Shown: positions 1 to 6,207 of the stretch, piece by piece | Numbering within the stretch: position 1 is the stretch's first letter | Layout of the letters: each line of letters opens with the position of its first letter | Assembly (NCBI GenBank): GCA_028875955.1 | Contig: JAGWTX010000103.1 | Coordinates: 1 to 7,613, forward strand | DNA: 7,613 nucleotides | Direction: 5' to 3' | DNA from: Bacteroidota bacterium | GTDB taxonomy: Bacteria; Bacteroidota; Bacteroidia; Chitinophagales; Chitinophagaceae | Program-made: the position numbers and the translations under genes | Notes under the pieces: model-generated | What the model saw: only the letters and a program-made list of their open reading frames with translations | Databases searched by the model: none | Told to the model about the DNA's origin: nothing

Positions 1-1048
1 GCTCGATTTGTTCCTGGTTACCCGACTGGTATTGCTGAAACCAGCCAGCCAGGGTATCCACCCATAAGGGATGCGTATTCAAACAGGGGATCATCTCATA
101 GGATTCTCCACCGGCTTTCATAAAACTTTCCCGGCCCCGCTCATCAATTTCCTCCAGGGTTTCCAGACAATCGCTGACAAATGCGGGGCAGATAACCAAT
201 AATTTTTTGATGCCTTCCCCCGGCATTTCTTCCAGACGGATATCGGTAAAGGGTTGCAGCCATCCTTTGCCAAGTCTTGACTGGAACGAGATACTGTATT
301 TTTCTTTTGGAATACCCAATGCTTCTGTAACCAGCCTTGTTGTGGTAAAAACCTGGTGGCGGTAACAGGTGGCATGTGCGGGTGAGGGTGTATGGCAGCA
401 ATCTGACACTTTCAGGCAATGGCAACCGGTGGTATCACTTTTGCGGATATGTCTTTCCGGAATGCCATGATAGCTGAACAGGATATGGTCATATTCTTTC
501 TCCAGCCAGGGTTGCATATTGGCAGCCAGTGAACGGATATAATCCGGTGCCTGGTAAAAGGGTTTCACGGTTGATAAGGCAAAGGGATATTTTCCCGACA
601 GATATTGTTCTTTCGCATAATCCAATGCGGTTTCATAACTGCTCATCGCAAAATGAGGATAGAGGGGAACCAGGATGACTTCTTCCAGACCGGGATGTTC
701 CTGTATCAATTTGTCATAAGCCTGTTTCGGGGAAGGATACCCATACCGCATGGCAATGGCTACGGGTTCTGTGCATTTTGCCTGTAAGGCAGCCTGTAAT
801 TGTTTGGTTAAGACAATCAGCGGCGACCCCTCTTTTGTCCAGATGGTTTTATAGGCTTCAGCAGACTTGGGGGCACGAAAGGGTACAATGATGCCCCTCA
901 CCAACAGTGCCCGCACCAGAAAAGGGATATCGATCACTTTTCCATCCATTAAAAATTCATTCAGGTATTTTCTGACATCTTTCACCGAAGTGGAATCGGG
1001 AGATCCCAGATTCATGAGCAGGATGGCTTTTTTGGGGGCTTCAGACAT
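1..1048 (-). CDS. hemH: Ferrochelatase (protoheme ferro-lyase), 3' end cut by window edge
   Basis: Inserts Fe2+ into protoporphyrin IX, the last step of protoheme synthesis; the family is cytosolic or membrane-associated. I read 349 uninterrupted codons from the ATG at 1048 to the window edge without a stop. Bacterial ferrochelatases are usually about 310-350 residues, so only a short tail should be missing. Visible motifs are an N-terminal KAILLMNLGSPDS (residues 6-18), PLYPHFAMSSYET (about 128-140), the catalytic-His signature FSYHGIPERH (His194) and SDCLETLEEID, whose Glu296 matches the conserved active-site Glu. Residues 208-228 hold five cysteines (209, 211, 217, 218, 228). Some bacterial ferrochelatases carry an internal four-cysteine [2Fe-2S] site, so cluster binding is possible but inferred. 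The start gives the expected family N-terminus; there is no Shine-Dalgarno. The gene is divergent from the hemA operon across a 230-bp control region. Identity is secure; only the C-terminus is unseen. Confidence 0.96.
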   Translation of the reverse strand, partial: MSEAPKKAILLMNLGSPDSTSVKDVRKYLNEFLMDGKVIDIPFLVRALLVRGIIVPFRAPKSAEAYKTIWTKEGSPLIVLTKQLQAALQAKCTEPVAIAMRYGYPSPKQAYDKLIQEHPGLEEVILVPLYPHFAMSSYETALDYAKEQYLSGKYPFALSTVKPFYQAPDYIRSLAANMQPWLEKEYDHILFSYHGIPERHIRKSDTTGCHCLKVSDCCHTPSPAHATCYRHQVFTTTRLVTEALGIPKEKYSISFQSRLGKGWLQPFTDIRLEEMPGEGIKKLLVICPAFVSDCLETLEEIDERGRESFMKAGGESYEMIPCLNTHPLWVDTLAGWFQQYQSGNQEQIE

Positions 1049-1064
1049 AATATTATTGTATTTG

Positions 1065-1072
1065 CAAATGTA
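1065..1072 (-). promoter_or_regulatory. Candidate -7 box of hemH promoter (TACATTTG)
   Basis: On the minus strand the sequence reads TACATTTG, an exact match to the Bacteroidota primary-sigma -7 consensus TAnnTTTG. A TTCG lies 19 bp upstream of it, one mismatch from the TTTG/TTG element expected near -33. The box is 16 bp upstream of the hemH ATG, so a transcript would have a very short leader of about ten nucleotides. That agrees with the missing Shine-Dalgarno. This is pattern matching only; the transcription start is not known. Confidence 0.45.
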
Positions 1073-1133
1073 AACTAACAAATAGTATACACGAATGTTT
1101 TTGGATTGTTTGATAGGAATTCAATGCAGATAC

Positions 1134-1145
1134 TAACAACTGTTA
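1134..1145. repeat. Imperfect 12-bp inverted repeat TAACA-AC-TGTTA
   Basis: Two 5-bp arms, TAACA and TGTTA, are separated by AC in the middle of the hemH-hemA divergent control region. It lies about 60 bp upstream of the hemH -7 box and about 90 bp upstream of the hemA -7 box. It could be a dimeric regulator site, but a 5-bp-arm repeat in AT-rich DNA can occur by chance, so support is weak. Confidence 0.2.
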
Positions 1146-1160
1146 TCGGATTTCGGAGGA

Positions 1161-1204
1161 TTGTCATGACAAAACATGACAAACAAATGACAAACGAATG
1201 ACGA
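1161..1204. repeat. Four phased ATGACAA/ATGACGA direct repeats, possible response-regulator binding array
   Basis: ATGACAA occurs at 1166, 1176 and 1187, and the variant ATGACGA at 1198. The start-to-start distances are 10, 11 and 11 bp, about one helical turn, so all copies face the same side of the DNA. Read on the minus strand, the units are TTGTCAT (three times) and TCGTCAT, with 3-4-bp linkers. That layout resembles the E. coli Pho box, which has CTGTCAT direct repeats at 11-bp spacing and is bound by the OmpR/PhoB family. The first copy also forms one arm of the palindrome TTGTCATGACAA (1161-1172). The array ends 30 bp upstream of the candidate hemA -7 box and starts about 90 bp from that of hemH, which suits an upstream activator or shared operator. 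The repeats are directly visible; regulator identity and function are inference. Confidence 0.6.
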
Positions 1205-1234
1205 AGCTCATGTTTTTTCAAAATGCGGGTAAGA

Positions 1235-1242
1235 TACCTTTG
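1235..1242 (+). promoter_or_regulatory. Candidate -7 box of the hemACDEFB operon promoter (TACCTTTG)
   Basis: TACCTTTG matches the Bacteroidota consensus TAnnTTTG exactly and lies 36 bp upstream of the hemA ATG, giving a plausible leader of about 30 nt. No clean TTTG stands at the -33 position; the nearest candidate is the T-rich stretch at 1211-1218. A weak -33 next to an upstream repeat array would fit activator-dependent transcription, but that is inference. Confidence 0.5.
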
Positions 1243-1264
1243 CCATGTAATCGGGACCCACCCT

Positions 1265-1273
1265 AAAGGAGAA
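1265..1273 (+). promoter_or_regulatory. Shine-Dalgarno of hemA (AAAGGAGAA)
   Basis: The AGGAG core at 1267-1271 is 7 nt from the ATG at 1279 and supports that start over the second in-frame ATG at 1285. It is the only well-placed Shine-Dalgarno in the locus. The internal genes rely on overlap, close spacing or A-rich leaders, as is usual in Bacteroidota. Confidence 0.7.
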
Positions 1274-1278
1274 GCCAA

Positions 1279-2481
1279 ATGGAGATGAATCAGTTTATTG
1301 TAGCAGGCATCAACTATAAAAAAACAGACGCGGCAATACGCGGTGAGTTTGCTATTGGTCCTGATCAGTATGCTTCCCTTCTTCAGAAAGCCGGTGAAAT
1401 GGGTTTGGAAGAAGTTTTTGTTCTCAGCACCTGCAACCGGACAGAGATTTACGGAATGGCCGAAGATGTAAAGACATTGGTAACCCTTCTTTGCAGTGAA
1501 ACTTCCGGTGATTCCGATACTTTTCTCCAGTTATGTTATATCAAACAGGGACAAGAAGCCATCGAACATATTTTCCAGGTAGGCGCCGGTCTGGATTCAC
1601 AGATCCTGGGGGATTATGAAATAGTGGGACAAATGAAACTGGCGGTAAAATTTGCCAGGGAAAGGGGTTTTGTGGGTGCCCGGCTGGAAAGGTTGTTCAA
1701 TACGGTTTTGCAGTCATCCAAAGCCATCAAGAATGAGACCGTTTTAAGCGGCGGTACCATTTCGGTTTCCTTTGCAGCCATCCAGTTCCTGAAAGAACAA
1801 TTGCCACAGACAAACGATAAAAAAATCGTGCTGGTTGGCACAGGAAAAATCGGTCGTAATACCTGCAAGAACCTTATCGATTATCTCGATACAAAAAACA
1901 TCACGCTCATCAACCGTACCGATGACAAAGCCATACAGCTGGCAACCGAATTGGGTATCCCGTTTGCCCCCTATACCCAACTGGAAGCGGAAGTAGCTGC
2001 AGCCGATATTGTGATTGTGGCAACGAATGCGGATAAAGTGGTCATCTCCAGAAAAAGTCTTGAAAACAGCAATCCCAAAATACTCATCGATCTTTCCATC
2101 CCCAATAATATTGAACCCAGTGCGGGCAATCTGCCACAGATTACACTGGCCAATGTGGATGATTTGTCCAGGATCAATGACAAGACCCTTCAAATGCGTC
2201 AGGCAGAAGTGCCAAAAGCCCTGCAGATTATCGCAACGCACATTGCAGAATTCAATGAGTGGCTGATGTTGCGTAGTCATGTACCCGTTTTAAAAGCTGT
2301 TAAGCAGAAACTACATGACATGCATTCCTGTGGGTTATTTCTGGCCACCAACCACACACCCATCATTGATCATTCAGCTATCCAGAAAGTTGTGAATACG
2401 GTAGCTGTGAAAATGCGTAGCCAACATCAGCCCGGATGTTACTATATTGAGGCTATCAATGATTTTATGACGCTCAACTAA
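1279..2481 (+). CDS. hemA: Glutamyl-tRNA reductase
   Basis: Catalyses NADPH-dependent reduction of glutamyl-tRNA(Glu) to glutamate-1-semialdehyde, the first committed step of the C5 tetrapyrrole pathway, in the cytosol. At 400 aa it is slightly short of the usual 410-450. The catalytic N-terminal domain shows LSTCNRTEIYG with the nucleophilic Cys52, and a conserved His97 before the GLDSQILGDYEIVGQMK block (about 104-120). The NADPH-binding Rossmann motif GTGKIG is at residues 187-192. A helical C-terminal dimerisation region follows from about residue 320. The start is chosen for its Shine-Dalgarno and because MNQFIVAGINYKKT is the expected N-terminus. It heads a six-gene operon, with hemC starting 3 nt after its stop, so control of this promoter would set flux through the whole pathway. 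The partner enzyme HemL is not in the window. Confidence 0.97.
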   Translation: MEMNQFIVAGINYKKTDAAIRGEFAIGPDQYASLLQKAGEMGLEEVFVLSTCNRTEIYGMAEDVKTLVTLLCSETSGDSDTFLQLCYIKQGQEAIEHIFQVGAGLDSQILGDYEIVGQMKLAVKFARERGFVGARLERLFNTVLQSSKAIKNETVLSGGTISVSFAAIQFLKEQLPQTNDKKIVLVGTGKIGRNTCKNLIDYLDTKNITLINRTDDKAIQLATELGIPFAPYTQLEAEVAAADIVIVATNADKVVISRKSLENSNPKILIDLSIPNNIEPSAGNLPQITLANVDDLSRINDKTLQMRQAEVPKALQIIATHIAEFNEWLMLRSHVPVLKAVKQKLHDMHSCGLFLATNHTPIIDHSAIQKVVNTVAVKMRSQHQPGCYYIEAINDFMTLN

Positions 2482-2484
2482 GCC

Positions 2485-3447
2485 ATGAAAAATGTAATCA
2501 GGATCGGCACCCGCGACAGTCAGCTGGCTGTTTGGCAGGCGACATTGGTACAAACCCAATTACGCAGCAAGGGTATAGAATCAACACTTGTGTTTATCAA
2601 AAGTGACGGGGATATCGATCTGGTTACACCTTTATATGAATTGGGGGTTCAGGGCATTTTTACCAAAACCCTTGACGCCGCCCTGCTTAATAACCGGATT
2701 GATCTTGCCGTTCATTCGATGAAGGATGTACCTACGCAGATGGCCAGGGGTTTGGAGCAGGCTGCCGTTCTACCCAGGGCATCCTATAAGGATATTTTGG
2801 TGTACCAGGGTGATAAGGAATCCCTGTTTCCGGCATTGGGCTGGGTAAATGATCAATGGTTACCCAACTCAGAACTTACCCCTTCCCATCTAACCATCGC
2901 CACCAGCAGCGTTCGGCGAAAAGCACAATGGTTGAACAGGTACCCGGCGCATACGCTGGACAACCTCAGGGGTAATGTAAACACACGCATGCGCAAATTG
3001 TCTGAAAGCCACTGGCAGGGGGCGATTTTTGCTGCGGCCGGTCTGGAAAGGATCGGATTAAGACCCGATAATACGCTGGAACTGGATTGGATGCTTCCCG
3101 CGCCATCGCAGGGGGCCATCTTGATCGCCTGCAGAGAAAATGATCCTACATCCAGGGAAGCGGCTGCCTTGCTAAATGATCCGCATACAGCGCTTTGCAC
3201 CCGTATTGAAAAGGATTTTCTAAGGGTATTGATGGGTGGTTGCACCACACCTATCAGCGCATTGGCCGTGATTGACAATAACAACGTACTATTCAGGGGA
3301 AACATTTTGTCGCTGGACGGGAAGGAGAAAGCGGAGATCGACTGTTTTAGCCCGATAGATCAGACCGAGCAACTGGGTAAGACCTGTGCGGAAAAATTAT
3401 TACAAAAGGGAGGAGATAAAATCATTGCCAGCATACGGAATGCCTGA
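2485..3447 (+). CDS. hemC: Hydroxymethylbilane synthase (porphobilinogen deaminase)
   Basis: Polymerises four porphobilinogen molecules into the linear tetrapyrrole hydroxymethylbilane, using a covalently bound dipyrromethane cofactor; cytosolic. The protein has 320 aa. Motifs in order: RIGTRDSQLAVWQA (6-19), AVHSMKDVPT with catalytic Asp81, PRASYKDILV, TSSVRRKAQW and LRGNVNTRMRKL (cofactor-binding arginines), then LPAPSQGAI and GGCTTP, where Cys253 is the predicted cofactor attachment residue. Between DILV and TSSVRR (residues 107-139) there are about 33 residues against about 17 in E. coli HemC, a family-compatible surface insertion. It has no clear Shine-Dalgarno and begins 3 nt after the hemA stop, which suggests translational coupling. 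Its 3' end overlaps hemD by 8 nt. Confidence 0.97.
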   Translation: MKNVIRIGTRDSQLAVWQATLVQTQLRSKGIESTLVFIKSDGDIDLVTPLYELGVQGIFTKTLDAALLNNRIDLAVHSMKDVPTQMARGLEQAAVLPRASYKDILVYQGDKESLFPALGWVNDQWLPNSELTPSHLTIATSSVRRKAQWLNRYPAHTLDNLRGNVNTRMRKLSESHWQGAIFAAAGLERIGLRPDNTLELDWMLPAPSQGAILIACRENDPTSREAAALLNDPHTALCTRIEKDFLRVLMGGCTTPISALAVIDNNNVLFRGNILSLDGKEKAEIDCFSPIDQTEQLGKTCAEKLLQKGGDKIIASIRNA

Positions 3448-4156
3448 TACGACCATCCATATATTGAGTACAAGACCCGTGAGTGAAGAAATGAGGGAGA
3501 AAGCATCTGCAGAAAATATTTTGCTGGATACCATTTCATTTATCGAAACAACGCCGGTAACCGATATTGCCGTGCAACAGGAAATTGAACTCGCTTCCGT
3601 ACAACAGGCTTCGGTGGTATTTACCAGTATGAATGCGGTGGAAGCCGTAGCCGGGATCCTGGATGGCTATCAACCTGACTGGCAGATTTTTTGCCTGGGT
3701 TTTAAAACCCGGGAATTGGTTATCAACTATTTTGGCGAAGCATCCCTGGCAGCAACGGCCAGCAACGCATCAGAACTGGCCGATCAGATCCTAGAAACTG
3801 ATCTCACAGATGAAGTGATCTTTTTTTGTGGTAACAAAAGAAGAGAGGAACTTCCCGCAAAACTGCGCGAAAACAAGATAGAAGTGACGGAAATCGTCGT
3901 TTATGAAACGGTTGAAAATGCGTCTGTCATAGACAAACCCTACCAGGGCATCCTTTTTTTTAGTCCCAGTGCGGTGGAGAGTTTTTTTTCCGCCAACCAA
4001 ACGGATCCGGAAACCCTTGTTTTTGCTATTGGACAGACAACACAGCAAACGGTAAACAGGTTTTGTACCAACCAGGTCATCGTGAGTGAACATCCCGGAA
4101 AAGACCAATTGGTAGAACAAGCCATCCAATATTTTGTTACCCATAGGAATCGTTAG
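3440..4156 (+). CDS. hemD: Uroporphyrinogen-III synthase
   Basis: Closes hydroxymethylbilane to uroporphyrinogen III while inverting ring D. From the ATG at 3440 the protein is 238 aa, typical for this poorly conserved two-lobed family. Readable family features are an N-terminal beta strand IHILSTRPV, VFTSMNAVEAV (about 60-70), FCLGFKT, FFCGNKRREELP (about 129-140), VVYETV, LFFSPSAVESFF (about 172-183) and AIGQTTQQTV with the conserved Gly-x-Thr-Thr near 198-201. I chose the ATG because it gives the family N-terminus and a tight ATG/TGA overlap with hemC. A GTG at 3386 in the same frame would add 18 residues, unlike homologues, and lies deep within hemC. The gene contains three poly-T tracts of 7-8 nt that encode Phe-Phe pairs. 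Confidence 0.93.
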   Translation: MPDTTIHILSTRPVSEEMREKASAENILLDTISFIETTPVTDIAVQQEIELASVQQASVVFTSMNAVEAVAGILDGYQPDWQIFCLGFKTRELVINYFGEASLAATASNASELADQILETDLTDEVIFFCGNKRREELPAKLRENKIEVTEIVVYETVENASVIDKPYQGILFFSPSAVESFFSANQTDPETLVFAIGQTTQQTVNRFCTNQVIVSEHPGKDQLVEQAIQYFVTHRNR

Positions 4157-4219
4157 CGGTAACCCCATTGTTTAGAAGGAAAATCTATCGGCTGCTATGG
4201 CTGATCATATATAAAGACT

Positions 4220-5251
4220 ATGCTACAAAATGATTTGATACTCAGAGCGCTCAAAGGTGAAGCCACTGAAAGAACACCGGTTTGGATGATGCGGCAGGCG
4301 GGAAGATATCTTCCCGAGTACATGGTATTGCGTGAAAAATACGGTTTCTTCGAAAGATGTCAGACGCCGGAACTGGCCTGTGCGATAACCCTACAGCCAG
4401 TAGACCTGGTGGGTGTTGATGCCGCGATCCTGTTTTCTGATATCCTGGTCGTACCGCAGGCCATGGGGCTGGAAGTGCAACTGATAGAAAGCAAGGGGCC
4501 TTATCTGCCCGACCCGATCAAAACCGCAGCGGATCTGAAAAGGATTCGTGTGCCGGAAGTAACAGAAACCCTCGGTTATGTATTTGAAGCGATCCGCCTG
4601 ATCAAAAGGGAACTGAACAACCGGGTACCCCTGATTGGTTTTGCCGGTGCTCCCTGGACATTGCTTTGTTATATGGTACAGGGCAAAGGGTCCAAAACAT
4701 TTGATGAGGCTAAGGCATTCTGTTACCAGCAACCTGAACTGGCACACCAATTATTACAAATGATCACCGATACCACCATTGCTTACCTGCAGGAGCAAGT
4801 AAATGCAGGAGCCGATGTGGTACAAATCTTTGACAGCTGGGGTGGTCTACTCAGCCCGGATGATTTTGAGATCCTATCCTTGCAATACATGCGCCAGATC
4901 GTCGCTGCCTTACACGATAAGGTTCCTACGATCCTGTTTGCAAAAGGTGCCTGGCATAGTCTGGATAAAATGGCTGCCACCGGTGCACAGGGGCTGGGGA
5001 TTGACTGGTGCATTGATCCTGTCATGGCAAGAAAATTTGCCGGGAACCAGGTTACACTGCAGGGAAATTTTGATCCTGCCAAATTATTGTCACCGATACC
5101 GGTGATTGAAAAAGAAGTAGAAAAAATGCTGGCTGCTTTCGGACCCGGTCGTCATATCGCCAATCTGGGTCATGGGATCTTACCCAATGTACCGGTAGAT
5201 CATGCGAAGGCATTTGTACATACTGTAAAAAACTACCGGCATAGCAAATGA
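4220..5251 (+). CDS. hemE: Uroporphyrinogen decarboxylase
   Basis: Removes the four acetate carboxyls of uroporphyrinogen III to give coproporphyrinogen III, without a cofactor, in the cytosol. At 343 aa it is the normal length. Both family signatures are intact: PVWMMRQAGRY (20-30, with substrate-binding Arg25 and Arg29) and GFAGAPWTLLCYMV (140 onward, with the conserved Tyr151). The catalytic Asp74 in FSDILVVP, QIFDSWGG and NLGHGI (His318) are also present. It follows hemD after a 63-nt gap, the longest in the operon. I see neither a convincing terminator nor a consensus -7 box in that gap, so readthrough from hemD is assumed. The stop overlaps the hemF start as ATGA, indicating coupled translation. 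Confidence 0.98.
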   Translation: MLQNDLILRALKGEATERTPVWMMRQAGRYLPEYMVLREKYGFFERCQTPELACAITLQPVDLVGVDAAILFSDILVVPQAMGLEVQLIESKGPYLPDPIKTAADLKRIRVPEVTETLGYVFEAIRLIKRELNNRVPLIGFAGAPWTLLCYMVQGKGSKTFDEAKAFCYQQPELAHQLLQMITDTTIAYLQEQVNAGADVVQIFDSWGGLLSPDDFEILSLQYMRQIVAALHDKVPTILFAKGAWHSLDKMAATGAQGLGIDWCIDPVMARKFAGNQVTLQGNFDPAKLLSPIPVIEKEVEKMLAAFGPGRHIANLGHGILPNVPVDHAKAFVHTVKNYRHSK

Positions 5252-6198
5252 TGGAACCGGCTTCATATAACCAGGAGAATCCTGTTTTCAAAGACAGGTG
5301 GGTAAACTACATACACTCCCTGCAAAAAGAGATCTGTTCCGGTCTTGAAAACCTGGACGGGAAATCCCATTTCGTATCTGATAGCTGGCAAAGAGAAGAA
5401 GGGAAAGGCGGCGGCGGGATCAGCTGTACCTTATCCGAAGGAAATGTTTTTGAAAAAGCCGGTGTCAATACCTCTGTTGTCTATGGGTCTGTGACGGATA
5501 CCATGCGCCGTCAGCTTGAGATAGAAGGGGATAACTGGTTCGCCTGCGGTCTTTCATTGGTGTTGCATCCCCTGAATCCCTATGTACCAACGGTTCATGC
5601 CAACTGGCGATATTTTGAATTGACGGATCAGGCCGGTAATATCACAGATCAATGGTTTGGGGGAGGCACGGATCTTACACCCTATTATCTTTTTGAAGAA
5701 GATGTGAGGCATTTTCACAGGACTTTACAGGAAACACTGGACCCGTTTGGGAAAGAGTTGTATCCAGCCTACAAGAAACAATGCGATGATTATTTTGTCA
5801 ACCATCACCGCAACCGGGAGACCCGTGGTGTAGGAGGAATCTTTTATGATCATCTGCGTGTTTCAGAAACCAATAGCCTGGAAAGATTATTTGCGTATCA
5901 GCAGGCAAACGGAAATGCATTTTTACCCGGTTACCTGCCCATCGTGATCAAAAGAAAAGATACCTTGTATGGTGAAAGGGAGAAAGAATGGCAGGAGATC
6001 AGAAGAGGTCGTTATGTTGAATTCAATCTCTTGCATGACAGGGGCACGCTGTTTGGTTTAAAAACCAATGGCAGAACAGAAAGCATATTGATGAGTCTGC
6101 CTCCGCGGGCCCGTTGGGTATATAACCACCGCCCGCCGGTTGGTTCGGAAGAAGAAAAATTACTACAGGTTTGTTTACAACCCGTTAACTGGTTATAA
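5248..6198 (+). CDS. hemF: Oxygen-dependent coproporphyrinogen-III oxidase
   Basis: Oxidatively decarboxylates two propionates of coproporphyrinogen III to vinyl groups, using O2, to give protoporphyrinogen IX. The 316 aa are typical. Motifs: VHANWRYFE (His117 onward), WFGGGTDLTPYY (136-147, including the conserved Asp142), HHRNRETRGVGGIFYDHL in the middle, GRYVEFNLLHDRGTLFGL (254 onward), and SILMSLPPRARWVY near the C-terminus. The ATG at 5248 overlaps the hemE stop by 4 nt. A second ATG follows immediately at 5251, so the true start may be one codon later; the products differ by one Met. Using the O2-dependent enzyme rather than radical-SAM HemN in this operon points to aerobic heme synthesis, although a hemN elsewhere cannot be excluded. 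Confidence 0.98.
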   Translation: MMEPASYNQENPVFKDRWVNYIHSLQKEICSGLENLDGKSHFVSDSWQREEGKGGGGISCTLSEGNVFEKAGVNTSVVYGSVTDTMRRQLEIEGDNWFACGLSLVLHPLNPYVPTVHANWRYFELTDQAGNITDQWFGGGTDLTPYYLFEEDVRHFHRTLQETLDPFGKELYPAYKKQCDDYFVNHHRNRETRGVGGIFYDHLRVSETNSLERLFAYQQANGNAFLPGYLPIVIKRKDTLYGEREKEWQEIRRGRYVEFNLLHDRGTLFGLKTNGRTESILMSLPPRARWVYNHRPPVGSEEEKLLQVCLQPVNWL

Positions 6199-6207
6199 TT
6201 TTCGGCT

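Noticed and set aside
605..1073. Plus-strand open frames at 605-787 and 867-1073
   Set aside because: Both lie antisense within the ferrochelatase gene, which reads through without interruption on the other strand.
1161..1172. FNR/CRP-type site
   Set aside because: TTGTCATGACAA has TTG and CAA separated by 6 nt, whereas FNR-type sites (TTGAT-N4-ATCAA) have 8, so the spacing does not fit.
1075..1278. Open frame of 67 codons on the minus strand across the hemH-hemA control region
   Set aside because: It covers the promoter and repeat elements, shows no recognisable motif or start signal, and is likely a chance frame.
1588..1641. GDYEI in HemA instead of the more usual GE-x-QI after GLDSQIL
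   Set aside because: The flanking motif is intact and I recall the same variant from other Bacteroidota enzymes, so it is probably a lineage-typical substitution, not a defect.
1744..2280. Open frame of 178 codons on the minus strand inside hemA
   Set aside because: It is fully antisense to a motif-verified hemA, its translation shows no domain, and it has no start context.
4136..4163. GTTACC ... GGTAAC inverted repeat spanning the hemD stop, considered as a terminator
   Set aside because: It has only a 6-bp stem with a long loop and no T tract afterward; the operon probably continues into hemE.
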